From: Planctomycetia bacterium
Lineage (GTDB): Bacteria > Planctomycetota > Planctomycetia > Pirellulales > Thermoguttaceae
Length of the DNA stretch: 34,987 nucleotides
Assembly: GCA_030527015.1 (NCBI GenBank)
Contig: JAUNBR010000045.1
Span: 1-34,987 of the forward strand
Reading direction: 5' to 3'
Every line of letters begins with the position of its first letter. The first letter of the stretch is position 1. Both the position numbers and the translations under genes were made by a program. Positions 1 through 8,445 of the stretch are shown piece by piece. The notes below the pieces were generated by a model. The model saw nothing but the letters and a program-made list of their open reading frames with translations. It was not told where the DNA came from and searched no databases.

Positions 1-57
1 AATTCTGGTTTTCAGAGCAGCACAAAACGGAAAATTAAAGTGGAACCAGGATAAAAT
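1..57 (+). repeat. Dispersed repeat, right part (cut by window edge)
   Basis: This is the right half of the dispersed family. It has the central 'ttttcagagc' segment, an AAAACGGAAA-type inner arm and the arm-B tip AAAGTGGAACCAG followed by ATAAAA. The left half lies outside the window. Confidence 0.75.
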
Positions 58-115
58 AAATAAGTGTCATGGTTCATACATATAAAAGGAGAGATAATCA
101 GGAATATTTCAGGTC

Positions 116-144
116 TTGACGCCAAGTTTTAATTAAAATATAAT
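116..144 (+). promoter_or_regulatory. Sigma70-type promoter for the cytochrome-like gene
   Basis: A -35 box TTGACG (116-121) and a perfect -10 box TATAAT (139-144) are separated by 17 bases. Transcription would begin near 151, giving a leader of about 130 nt before the start codon at 284. The leader contains a partial copy of the dispersed repeat. Read from sequence only. Confidence 0.7.
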
Positions 145-203
145 GAATAATGATATTCGGTATCCTAAATTATGTCTGTGTCATTTTTCAAAAAATTATA
201 AAA

Positions 204-260
204 TGCATGAATTTTATTCATAAAAACGGAAATTTAGGGTGTGATCCAGTATATAATATT
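204..260 (+). repeat. Dispersed repeat, partial right half in a 5' leader
   Basis: The segment AAAAACGGAAATTTAGGG then GTGATCCAGTATATAAT matches the arm-B end of the family, where the consensus tip is GTGGAACCAGTATAAAA. It lies between the promoter at 116-144 and the ribosome binding site of the next gene, so it should be transcribed as part of that mRNA. Confidence 0.6.
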
Positions 261-283
261 ATTCCCGCCTACAGGAGATTTAT

Positions 284-3200
284 GTGCACATGAAAAAGCT
301 AATTTTTTTTCTTTCGATTATTTTATTCTTTTTATTTTTAAATTCACTTCTGGTGGCGGCACCACAAGAAATAAAAGTTAGTATTTCATGTGACAGCGCG
401 AATAAAGGTTTTGAGCCCTGGCGTATGATGGATGGAGATCTGCAGACCATGTGGCACACCCAGTTTACCTCTCCCGCGGAACAGAATGATCATCTTCCAG
501 CCATTTCTGTACGGTGTGGTTATTCGTACGGATGTAATGCTGAACATCAGTATTTTCAGAAGAAAGCGATAAAAAAATGTAAGCATAAAGAAGGAAGTAC
601 GTTAAGTCCGAGATTCGGGAATAATGTATCACACCCACACTGGCTGCGCGTGGATATGCAAAAAGAGTGTACGTTAACGGGGTTTATTTACACCCCACGA
701 AAAGGCGCGGAAAATGGGACGATTAAGGAGTATGTGTGTTATGTAACACAGGAACCGGATATTCCTGAAAAGGGGAGTAATCCTGCCAGTAAAGGAGTGC
801 TGGTAAAAGAAAAAAATGACGTGCCGATTCATATAAATTTTGAAAAACCTCAGACAGGCAGATATTTTATTTTAATTGCGCTTTCAGAACTTAGTGGTGG
901 TCCATATGCCAGTGTGGCAGAGCTGGAACTGCTGTCAGAAGGAATAAAGTTTATAGCAGAGTCTCAGAAAAATATTTCTCCCGGAATGCTTCGCACAGCA
1001 AAATTATCTTATATGGAGTTTCCGGCGGAGTGCGCGTCCATGACGGCAGAGGAAAAGGCACATTTTTCTCGGCGTGTGGAAGAATTTAATGATCTGATTT
1101 TTCAGTTAAGTCGCCCGGAATATTATGAAGAAATAAAAGATCAGACGGCACATCCTGCGTCTCTGATTATTCCGGAAGACCGGGATCCCACGGACGTGGT
1201 TTACCGCCGAGTGTGTATTCTTGCGGAAGAAATGTCTAAAGAATTTCCGAAATTAGATTTTTCTGCAGAAGTTAATCGGATAAAACAGTTAAAAGATTCG
1301 GTTACAAAACTTGTGGACATTACACATACAGACGAACGTTTTCAGCTTTTTTTAAAGATATGCGAGATTCGTAGAGAAATGATGTTTCGTCATCCACGGC
1401 TGGATTTCGATGAAATTTTATTTGTCAAAAAACATCGTGCTACATATAATCATCTTTGTGATCAGTTTTATGGAGTGAATTTTGTGCCTGGCGGTGGGGT
1501 TTTTGTGCTGTCAGATATGTTTGGTAAGGAGGCCGTTAAAAATCCATATTATCCAGCTCAGATCAGAAATGTTCTTGAGAATGCAGAGGTAACGACTGGC
1601 CGTTTAAGAGGAACCATGCTTCATGGCGGGGCATTTTTGTCACCGGATCTCTCGTATGATGCAAAAGAAATCGTGTTTGCGTATGTGGAATGTGAAGGAA
1701 CGCGAAACCATTTCTGGCATACGGATTTAACTCGCGGACACTGGGAACAGAAACGCTGTCTACATATTTTTAAATGTAATCTGGATGGAACGTGTCTGAA
1801 AATGCTCACGGACGGTACGTGGAATGATTTTGACCCGGTTTTTCTTCCGAATGGCCGAATCGCATTTATTTCGGAACGTCGCGGCGGATACCTGCGCTGT
1901 GGTCGGGAATGTCCTAATTTTACACTTTTTGATATGGATGCGGAAGGTGAAAAACTGCGCTGTCTGAGTTATCATGAAACGAATGAATGGAATCCGAGCG
2001 TTACTCATGATGGAAAAATCATCTACACACGGTGGGATTATATCGATCGTTTTGGATGTATCGCGCACCATCCATGGATTACCACGCTAAATGGTTCTGA
2101 TCCACGAGCGGTTCATGGAAATTTCACACCGCGTCATCTTCGGGCGGATTCAGAACTGGACTGTCGTGCCATTCCCGATTCTGGAAAATATGTAGCCACC
2201 GCAGGTCCACATCACGGGCAGTCTTTTGGTTCACTAATTATAATTGATCCTGAAAAAGATGATGAAGACCAAGATCCCATGAATTCCATAAAGCGGATTA
2301 CTCCGGATGTCGGATTTCCTGAAAGTCAGAATGGAGCCCAGGTTTATGGTACTCCATATCCTTTAAGTGAAAAACTTTATTTGGCTGTGGCGGATTTTTC
2401 CATGCAAAATACAGGGAGAGAAGGCCAAAAATATTCATGTGGAGATTATGGAATATATCTTATCGACATATATGGAAATCGAGAGTTGGTTTATCATGAT
2501 CCTGAAATCAGCTGTATTACGCCTATTCCTGTCAAAAAAAGGCCTCTTCCTGTTATACGGCCAGAAATTATCTCGCCGGAGCAGTTACCCGATCAGCCAT
2601 ATGTTAAGCCGGGAGATCCGGATATTCTGAAGCGTCCACAGGCTACTGTTTCTGTGGCGAATGTTTATCAGAGTTTAAAACCGTGGCCGGAAAACACGAA
2701 AATAAAAAGTTTACGTGTTATGCAGCTTTACTGTATGTCGGTACCTTCGGGACGCCCGCCTCATGAAACTGGGCCACGTGAGCCATCTTCTAGAGATTCT
2801 GTAAATCTGGTACGTGGTGTTTTGGGAACTGTACCGGTGGAGGAAGATGGGAGTGCTCATTTTACCGTGCCAGCGCAGGTGGAAGTTTATTTTCAGGCAC
2901 TGGATGAAAATGGTTTAGCGGTTCAGAGTATGCGCAGTGGTACGTATTTCCAGCCTGGTGATAATATTAGTTGTGTAGGATGTCATGAAAACAAAAATGA
3001 AACCCCGCTGCAGGCCAGTACACTTCCACTGGCTTTTCAGCGAGAACCGTCTGCACTTCGTCAGGAGACGGCACCTGGAACACGTCCTATTAATTTTCCT
3101 CAGCTTGTGCAGCCTGTTCTCGATAAACACTGTGTGGAATGCCATGCGAAACCAGAAAGTGTAAAACAGGGAGCTTTTAGTCTGGCGCGTCAGCCGTACC

Positions 3201-3481
3201 GTAATAAATGGTATGAATCTTATAATAATCTTGTTTTGAAAGGTTATGCTTTTTATGATTATAAAGATCCTTTGCGTACCACGCCGGGAGAATTTGGAGC
3301 ACGTACGTCAAAACTTTATAAAATTTTGATGGAAGGGCATTATGATGTAAAACTTTCCCCTGAAGAAATGGCACGTATTACCCTCTGGCTGGATTCATTA
3401 TCGCTTTTTTACGGATGTTATGAAAAGGAAAACGGTGAAAAACAGTTACGCGCAGAAGATGTTTACCCGACTTTAGAATGA
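284..3481 (+). CDS. Secreted di-heme protein, hydrazine-synthase-alpha-like propeller
   Basis: Exported protein of 1065 residues. A hydrophobic signal peptide covers about residues 4-26. A discoidin (F5/8 type C)-like beta domain follows at about 30-225. The central part, about 440-800, resembles the PD40/TolB-like propeller annotated in planctomycetes as 'hydrazine synthase alpha subunit middle domain', with a segment around 525 of the form FISERRGGYLRCGRECPN. The C-terminal part carries two c-type heme motifs, CVGCH at 897-901 and CVECH at 950-954. I chose the GTG at 284 because AGGAG (273-277) is 6 nt upstream; the ATG at 290 is an alternative at 12 nt. hpnC follows after 3 nt, so they are probably co-transcribed. 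The family is broad and mostly of unknown reaction. It should not be read as anammox hydrazine synthase, because no beta/gamma subunit genes are nearby. Electron transfer or a redox reaction in the periplasm is inferred. Confidence 0.85.
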   Translation: MHMKKLIFFLSIILFFLFLNSLLVAAPQEIKVSISCDSANKGFEPWRMMDGDLQTMWHTQFTSPAEQNDHLPAISVRCGYSYGCNAEHQYFQKKAIKKCKHKEGSTLSPRFGNNVSHPHWLRVDMQKECTLTGFIYTPRKGAENGTIKEYVCYVTQEPDIPEKGSNPASKGVLVKEKNDVPIHINFEKPQTGRYFILIALSELSGGPYASVAELELLSEGIKFIAESQKNISPGMLRTAKLSYMEFPAECASMTAEEKAHFSRRVEEFNDLIFQLSRPEYYEEIKDQTAHPASLIIPEDRDPTDVVYRRVCILAEEMSKEFPKLDFSAEVNRIKQLKDSVTKLVDITHTDERFQLFLKICEIRREMMFRHPRLDFDEILFVKKHRATYNHLCDQFYGVNFVPGGGVFVLSDMFGKEAVKNPYYPAQIRNVLENAEVTTGRLRGTMLHGGAFLSPDLSYDAKEIVFAYVECEGTRNHFWHTDLTRGHWEQKRCLHIFKCNLDGTCLKMLTDGTWNDFDPVFLPNGRIAFISERRGGYLRCGRECPNFTLFDMDAEGEKLRCLSYHETNEWNPSVTHDGKIIYTRWDYIDRFGCIAHHPWITTLNGSDPRAVHGNFTPRHLRADSELDCRAIPDSGKYVATAGPHHGQSFGSLIIIDPEKDDEDQDPMNSIKRITPDVGFPESQNGAQVYGTPYPLSEKLYLAVADFSMQNTGREGQKYSCGDYGIYLIDIYGNRELVYHDPEISCITPIPVKKRPLPVIRPEIISPEQLPDQPYVKPGDPDILKRPQATVSVANVYQSLKPWPENTKIKSLRVMQLYCMSVPSGRPPHETGPREPSSRDSVNLVRGVLGTVPVEEDGSAHFTVPAQVEVYFQALDENGLAVQSMRSGTYFQPGDNISCVGCHENKNETPLQASTLPLAFQREPSALRQETAPGTRPINFPQLVQPVLDKHCVECHAKPESVKQGAFSLARQPYRNKWYESYNNLVLKGYAFYDYKDPLRTTPGEFGARTSKLYKILMEGHYDVKLSPEEMARITLWLDSLSLFYGCYEKENGEKQLRAEDVYPTLE

Positions 3482-3484
3482 CTT

Positions 3485-4456
3485 ATGATTTTTCCATTTT
3501 TTGATATTTCGAAAAAACCTATTTCCGCTGCGTTAAATGCGGAAATTATTTCCACGGGTTTTCCTATAAAAGATTTGGCGCGATTTGGACCGGAACAAAA
3601 TATGAAACTGTCTCCGGTCCAGGCGAATATTTATTGCCGTTCGTTGGCAAAAAAGCATTATGAGAATTTTTCTGTGGCGACTTTTTTATTACCGCCGGAA
3701 ATGCGTAATCACTTTTATGCTGTGTACGCCTTCTGTCGCTGGGCCGATGATCTGGCAGATGAAACACCCGAATCTGATTCTCTGCTGACGTGGTGGGAAG
3801 AACTGCTGTCAAATTTTTATGATACGCTGGAAAAACAGGACGAAACGGTTACGCACCCTGTTTTTATGGCGTTAAAATTCACTGTACGTGAATTCCAGAT
3901 TCCGAAAAATTTATTTTCGGATTTATTAATCGCGTTTCGGCAGGATCAGCGCGTTCATGAATATTTTACACGAGAACAGCTTCTGGATTACTGCCGGTAT
4001 TCTGCGAATCCTGTGGGACGTATCATTTTACATTTAGCACGAATAACCGATGAAGAATCCCTTAAAATGTCGGACTCCATCTGTACTGGTTTACAGCTGG
4101 CGAATTTTTGGCAAGATGTGGCACGTGACTGGCGAGAGAAATCGCGGATTTATATACCTGCGGAAGATCGTGAACGTTTTGGAGTTTCCTCGGCAGCATT
4201 TCTTACTCAAAAATCTTCTCCTGAATTTCTTGATTTAATGCGGGAAGAAGTCGCGTGGGCGGAAACCTTCTTTCGCGCAGGGGCCGCGCTTCCGGACCGG
4301 CTTCCACGTATATTTTCTCGTGATGTAAAACTTTTTTCGGCTGGTGGACAGGCCATTCTTCAGGCCATTAAACGACAAAAATATGACGTATGGAAATGTC
4401 GTCCACGTGTTTCTAAATTTACAAAATTTCTGCTTTTACTTAAATATTACTTTTAA
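3485..4456 (+). CDS. hpnC: Squalene/phytoene synthase family protein, HpnC-like
   Basis: Trans-isoprenyl diphosphate synthase of the squalene/phytoene synthase family, 323 residues. The two Asp-rich motifs that bind Mg-diphosphate are present: DDLAD at 88-92 and DVARD at 211-215. The segment YCRSLAKKHYENFSVATFLL and the motif DYCRYSANPVGR are typical of HpnC, which in the HpnC/D/E route turns presqualene diphosphate into hydroxysqualene on the way to squalene and hopanoids. HpnD and HpnE are not in the window, so the exact step is inferred. The start is uncertain. ATG 3485 lies 3 nt after the upstream stop, and a Met at 3602 (residue 40, just before the conserved region) would give a 284-residue protein closer to the family's usual length. 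Neither has a strong Shine-Dalgarno. Translation may be coupled to the upstream gene. Confidence 0.82.
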   Translation: MIFPFFDISKKPISAALNAEIISTGFPIKDLARFGPEQNMKLSPVQANIYCRSLAKKHYENFSVATFLLPPEMRNHFYAVYAFCRWADDLADETPESDSLLTWWEELLSNFYDTLEKQDETVTHPVFMALKFTVREFQIPKNLFSDLLIAFRQDQRVHEYFTREQLLDYCRYSANPVGRIILHLARITDEESLKMSDSICTGLQLANFWQDVARDWREKSRIYIPAEDRERFGVSSAAFLTQKSSPEFLDLMREEVAWAETFFRAGAALPDRLPRIFSRDVKLFSAGGQAILQAIKRQKYDVWKCRPRVSKFTKFLLLLKYYF

Positions 4457-4574
4457 GTGAACATGAATTTTTTTCAAAATTTCACTTTTGTATATTCGTG
4501 AAAACCTGGTTTTTCACAGAATGATCACATGCTGAAAGAAACCATACTTATGCTAAAAAATGAAAAATGGTAAG

Positions 4575-4681
4575 CATCCTGATTCTATTTTAAATTTCCA
4601 TTTTGTGCGGTTCTGACAGCAGATTTTCAGTGAATCAAAAATACTTGGAAAGAGGAATTTTATAGTACCTCGGGTATAAAA
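4575..4681 (-). repeat. Dispersed repeat, full copy
   Basis: Reverse-orientation copy: arm B (GATTCTATTTTAAATTTCC), a diverged centre, then the complement of arm A (GAATTTTATAGTACCTCGGG then TATAAAA). It is the first of three copies in the hpnC/lactonase convergent gap. Confidence 0.75.
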
Positions 4682-4695
4682 CGGATTTTCATGCA

Positions 4696-4799
4696 TGGTT
4701 TTATGTTAAATTTCATTTTCACGCATTCAGAGAAACAGATATTTCATGCATCATAAAATGCAGGAGAAGCGAAATTTTATAATGCAGCGGATGTAAAAA
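4696..4799 (-). repeat. Dispersed repeat, diverged full copy
   Basis: Second reverse-orientation copy: a GTTAAATTTCATTTTC-type inner arm on the left and GAAATTTTATAATGCAGCGG then ATGTAAAAA on the right, around an inner ATGCATCATAAAATGCA region. More diverged than its neighbours. Confidence 0.65.
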
Positions 4800-4803
4800 T
4801 GAA

Positions 4804-4835
4804 AAGCCCGAAATGATAATTCATTTACGGGCCTT
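4804..4835. terminator. Hairpin terminator between convergent genes
   Basis: GCCCG-AAATGA pairs with TCATTT-A-CGGGC (4806-4832) around a TAAT loop with a single bulged A. On the minus strand the stem is followed by TTTTCATTTTT, so it best fits termination of the lactonase-TPR transcript that ends at 5020. On the plus strand the T-run is weak (CTTTAG). Confidence 0.6.
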
Positions 4836-4867
4836 TAGTGAATCAAAAATACTGATGGATCACGCCA

Positions 4868-4983
4868 TTTTTATACCCGAAGTACTATAAATTTCCATTT
4901 TCAAGCATTTTTTTGTTTTACTAAAAAAGCCTGCAATTTTAGAACCGCATAAAACGGAAATTTAAAGGAAATCCTAGTATATT
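4868..4983 (+). repeat. Dispersed repeat, full copy
   Basis: Arm A (TTTTTATACCCGAAGTAC then TATAAATTTCC), a central hairpin region and AAAACGGAAATTTAAAGG then AAATCCTAGTAT as arm B. It lies in opposite orientation to the two copies just upstream. Confidence 0.8.
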
Positions 4984-5019
4984 TTCGCGGATATACTCCG
5001 TTCCCATATTAAATAAAAA

Positions 5020-8000
5020 CTATTTTTTTTCCTTCAGGAAGTCCAGATTAATCTCAGATTCTCGCTCACGCATGGGCTTTTTCTGAAGATAAGATTCCTT
5101 TTCTTTTTCTAATGTTTTTTGTAGATCGTCATTTAAGGAAGGAAATGCCATTCCTTTTTCCACCCATTTCAGAGCTTCTTCATAATTTCCTTCTTCCGCA
5201 TACACCGCTCCGAGAGTACTAAGAAATCCCGGTTCTTTATAATCGGTAAGTTCACACGCTTTTTTTGCCAGTTCCAGCGCACGTTTCGGATTTCGAATTT
5301 TATCTTCAGGAGAGGTTACATAAAGCCAGGCCAGGTTATTCAGAGCCATCTGATTATTTGGGTCCAGACGAAGTGCTTTTTCATAATCTTCCGCTGCTTC
5401 CTCATGCATTCCAGCTAAAAGATAAATGCCAGCACGAGTCGCATAAAATGCAGTTCCCTGTGCTGCGAGTCCCTGTGGGGCGGCCGTTCCCTCTTCCTTT
5501 TTTTCAGGAGAAGATGAGGATTCCACCGGTGTTTCTGCTTCTAATAAATCAGACCAGGAGAACTGTGTTTCCATATCCGTCAGAGCATCCATCATTTCTT
5601 CGTAACGTTTTGCTTTCAGTAAAGTTTCTACCATAAAGATATTCAGCGTAAAATTTTTAGAATCCATTTTTAGCAGATTCTTTATTTCATGAATGACCGA
5701 GTCGGACTGGCCAAGCTGTATCATGGTGTCCCATTTTAATCTGAGCGTTTCTGGATTTCCCGGGGATAACACCGCCGCTTTTTCAAAATCTTTTAATGCG
5801 TTTTCATACTGTTCCAGAGAGTAATATGTCGTACCACGCAGGATATATAAACCGGACTCTAAAGCATTTATATCCAGCAGCTTATTAAGTGTGTTAAGTA
5901 ATTCTTCATTCCGATTTAATTGTAGTAAAACACGCATTTCCATCTGTAAAAATTCTGGATGATTGGGTGCTTTTTCCAGTTCTTCACGTATTTTTACCAG
6001 CGCCTGTTCAAAATCTTTCTGTTCCAGGGCAAAAAGAATCTGTAATTTCTTCATTTCTTGAACGGTATCCGTGTCTTCTTTCGCCTGAGCCTCCTTTAAC
6101 ATCTCTGCGACGATCGTTTCCGCTTCCGAGAATTCCCCTTTCTGCAAGAGAATCGCTAAACGTAACTGGAGATAATCAAATTTTCTCTCGGGATTTAATT
6201 CGTTCGCTTTTTCTAGATCAGAAAAAGCTTTTTCTGGTTCCTGCGTTCCGTACATCATCGCGCGAGTCGCATAAGCATTCCCAAGAGACGATGCATTTTC
6301 CGTTTTATTTTCATCTTTATTTAACAGCTCGATTCCCCGATTCATGTGTTCCAGCGCTTTCGGACTAATGGTCTGCATGTTTTGGTCACTGTCTGCAGCT
6401 TTTCCTTTTTGATTCGCCAGATTTTCTTGCATCTGCAGTAATTTTGCTATAAAAATGTGTGTTCCGCCTGAATCGGGACGAATTTCCAGTAAACGTTCCA
6501 GTTTTTTCTGCGCTGTGTCGAGCACTGGTGCCCAGCGTTTTAAATTCCCCTCTTCCTGAAATGCTTCCAGTCGGGGAACCACCGCGGAGGCCCATACCGT
6601 GGTCGTGGTGAATAAAATATCTTCCGTCCATTTTTTGTTATCACCGGTCATGCCTTTTTCCAGACCCGCTTCACAGAGATCCATCACTCTCAGCAGATCT
6701 TCCATATTTTGAACACAGATGCGCGCATGCAGTAATTCGGTAAACACGTCCTCGGCAGACATATCCCCTAATTTTCGCATGGTTTCTGCCCAAGGATATG
6801 TCTGACGCCGTTTCTGCGCCGGAGAATCTTCGATCGTCAATTCACTTTCCACGGATATATTTTTTGCATTAAACGTTACACATACTGGTGATTTTATATT
6901 AATTTTTTTATCCGTGGCATTTAACTTTCCTGTTTTTTTGTTGATAAAAAAACAGGTTACATTATCCGATTCCTGATTCGCCACGACCAAGCATTCACCA
7001 TCTGGCGAAATGGCGAAATCCCGCGGATTTTTTCCACCTGTGGGCACGGTTTCCACAAATTTCAGCTGTCCATTCTCTTCGATCTGAAATACAGTAATAC
7101 TGTCATGGCCACGATTCGAAACGTAAAGATATTCACTTTTCGGACCGATCCGAATCGCGGAGACTAAATTTTCTGCTTCCGTTTTTTTGAAATCTTCCGG
7201 AAGAGTCGAAATCGTCTGTAATGCTTTTAGCTCTCCATTTTTTTCCACAGAAAATACACTTATCGTACTGGACAGTTCATTCGCTACATATGCGTATGGA
7301 TGCACAGTGTGAAATACCATATGCCTGGGGCCAGAGCCTTCTGGAACGGAAACATTTTTTACCGTGCCAGCATGAAATGCATGCTTCTGAAATTCCATCT
7401 GATAAATCCAGATTTTATCTGAGCCTAAATCCGGCACATAAAAGAATTCATCGGAAACGACAAAATCCCCCCCAGCTCCGGGATAAATATTCACTGAATG
7501 AGGGTGAGGCGCATTCTGACGTTTCGGATCCACACTTTTTCCGGTCAATTTTTCTCGATGAAAAACTTCTCCAGGCATTCCCTCTTCGTCCAGCGGAAGC
7601 AGAACGATTTCACCACTTCCATAATTAGTTACCAAAAGATTCTTTTCCGCAAGATCCAGTGAAAGATGACATGCACCAGAACCAATTTTTGAAACTGTTT
7701 TTCTTAATTCCAGTTCAGGGACAGAATCTTTCGCCAGCTGCACGGCCACATGAAACGTATAAACGCAGCTCTCTGGTTTTTCGCCGACTACATATAACCG
7801 ACTAAAATCTCGCGAAAAAACCATATATCCTGGATCCGTCACTTCTGCGACTTTTACCACCGGCATTAATTCACAGATAATACTATTTAGTGTCGAAGCA
7901 TAAATTCCCTGAGATCCGTCGTCTGCGCATGAACCAAAATAAACTCGATAATTCTCTGCGCACGCCGAAGCAGAAAATCCCATCATCAGCACAAGACTCG

Positions 8001-8058
8001 CACATACTGCAATTATCGCAGTCCATCTTTTCTTTTTTTTATCGTCTTGGTAATACAT
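5020..8058 (-). CDS. Secreted 6-phosphogluconolactonase-like propeller fused to TPR domain
   Basis: Protein of 1012 residues from the ATG at 8058. The signal peptide covers about 1-33 (KKKKRW, a hydrophobic run, then ACA before the cut), with no good lipobox. Residues about 36-385 are a seven-bladed lactonase (YbhE/Pgl-type) propeller with diagnostic segments NAPHPHSV, GSGPRHMVFH, YVANELSSTISVF, SNRGHDSITVF and VVANQESDNV. From about 460 to 1000 come many TPR motifs, such as ALKDFEKAAVLSPGNPE and AAEDYEKALRLDPNN. YbhE hydrolyses 6-phosphogluconolactone in the cytosol; an exported, TPR-fused version must act on something else or serve as a scaffold (inference). The open frame extends to 8187, but that extension lies in a dispersed repeat. 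ATG 8058 is preferred because AGGA lies about 7 nt upstream and the signal peptide begins right after it. Confidence 0.85.
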   Translation of the reverse strand: MYYQDDKKKKRWTAIIAVCASLVLMMGFSASACAENYRVYFGSCADDGSQGIYASTLNSIICELMPVVKVAEVTDPGYMVFSRDFSRLYVVGEKPESCVYTFHVAVQLAKDSVPELELRKTVSKIGSGACHLSLDLAEKNLLVTNYGSGEIVLLPLDEEGMPGEVFHREKLTGKSVDPKRQNAPHPHSVNIYPGAGGDFVVSDEFFYVPDLGSDKIWIYQMEFQKHAFHAGTVKNVSVPEGSGPRHMVFHTVHPYAYVANELSSTISVFSVEKNGELKALQTISTLPEDFKKTEAENLVSAIRIGPKSEYLYVSNRGHDSITVFQIEENGQLKFVETVPTGGKNPRDFAISPDGECLVVANQESDNVTCFFINKKTGKLNATDKKINIKSPVCVTFNAKNISVESELTIEDSPAQKRRQTYPWAETMRKLGDMSAEDVFTELLHARICVQNMEDLLRVMDLCEAGLEKGMTGDNKKWTEDILFTTTTVWASAVVPRLEAFQEEGNLKRWAPVLDTAQKKLERLLEIRPDSGGTHIFIAKLLQMQENLANQKGKAADSDQNMQTISPKALEHMNRGIELLNKDENKTENASSLGNAYATRAMMYGTQEPEKAFSDLEKANELNPERKFDYLQLRLAILLQKGEFSEAETIVAEMLKEAQAKEDTDTVQEMKKLQILFALEQKDFEQALVKIREELEKAPNHPEFLQMEMRVLLQLNRNEELLNTLNKLLDINALESGLYILRGTTYYSLEQYENALKDFEKAAVLSPGNPETLRLKWDTMIQLGQSDSVIHEIKNLLKMDSKNFTLNIFMVETLLKAKRYEEMMDALTDMETQFSWSDLLEAETPVESSSSPEKKEEGTAAPQGLAAQGTAFYATRAGIYLLAGMHEEAAEDYEKALRLDPNNQMALNNLAWLYVTSPEDKIRNPKRALELAKKACELTDYKEPGFLSTLGAVYAEEGNYEEALKWVEKGMAFPSLNDDLQKTLEKEKESYLQKKPMRERESEINLDFLKEKK

Positions 8059-8100
8059 TTTCTTATCCTGTCTGGCTTTAAATTTCAAAAAATAATAATA

Positions 8101-8214
8101 TTTATATCCGATACATCTAATAAAATTTCGCTTTTCTGGCATTTCGTATATGCATGAAATGCGGGCTTCCGTGGCCACATAAAACATAATTTTAAAAATG
8201 AAATCGGGTATATA
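8101..8214 (+). repeat. Dispersed repeat upstream of the lactonase-TPR gene
   Basis: TTTATATCCGATACATCTAA then TAAAATTTCGC on the left; inner inverted repeat GCATTTCGTATATGCATGAAATGC; and a diverged arm ending ATCGGGTATATA. It lies in the 5' leader region of the minus-strand gene and gives a false N-terminal extension of 43 codons. Confidence 0.75.
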
Positions 8215-8246
8215 TTCAAAACATAATAAATTTTTATTTTTCTGAC

Positions 8247-8320
8247 TTTTTTACCCGATGCACGATAACTTTCCGTTTTTCTGCATTTTTTAGTTCACGA
8301 AAAAGCTTTCATGGACGTAT
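8247..8320 (+). repeat. Dispersed repeat, left part truncated by the next copy
   Basis: The arm-A variant TTTTTTACCCGATGCACG then ATAACTTTCCG, and a central GCATTTTTTAGTTCACGAAA, are present. The right arm is missing where the next, inverted copy begins at about 8322. Confidence 0.65.
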
Positions 8321-8321
8321 A

Positions 8322-8428
8322 TTACTGGTTCCACTATAAATTTCCGTTTTGTGCGTCTCTGAAAGCCGGCATTTTCTGTGAAGCAAAATGCCGGGGAAAC
8401 GGAATTTTATGTGTATCGGGAATATAAA
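8322..8428 (-). repeat. Dispersed repeat, full copy downstream of metY
   Basis: Reverse orientation: arm B TTACTGGTTCCACTATAAAT, then an inner hairpin GCCGGCATTTT...AAAATGCCGG, and the arm-A complement ATCGGGAATATAAA. It sits directly after the metY stop codon, so it may also end its transcript. Confidence 0.8.
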
Positions 8429-8445
8429 TAGTCGGTAAACATGCG

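Noticed and set aside
284..3481. True hydrazine synthase and hence anammox metabolism
   Set aside because: Only the propeller/heme architecture is shared. No hydrazine synthase beta/gamma or hydrazine dehydrogenase genes are nearby, and the family with this domain is widespread in non-anammox planctomycetes.
5020..8058. Lipoprotein signal in the lactonase-TPR protein
   Set aside because: The cysteine in SASACAEN lacks the Leu/Val/Ile expected three residues before it; ordinary signal peptidase cleavage after ACA fits better.
8059..8187. Longer N-terminus for the lactonase-TPR protein
   Set aside because: These codons are translated from a dispersed repeat and would bury the signal peptide. 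A good ribosome site precedes 8058.
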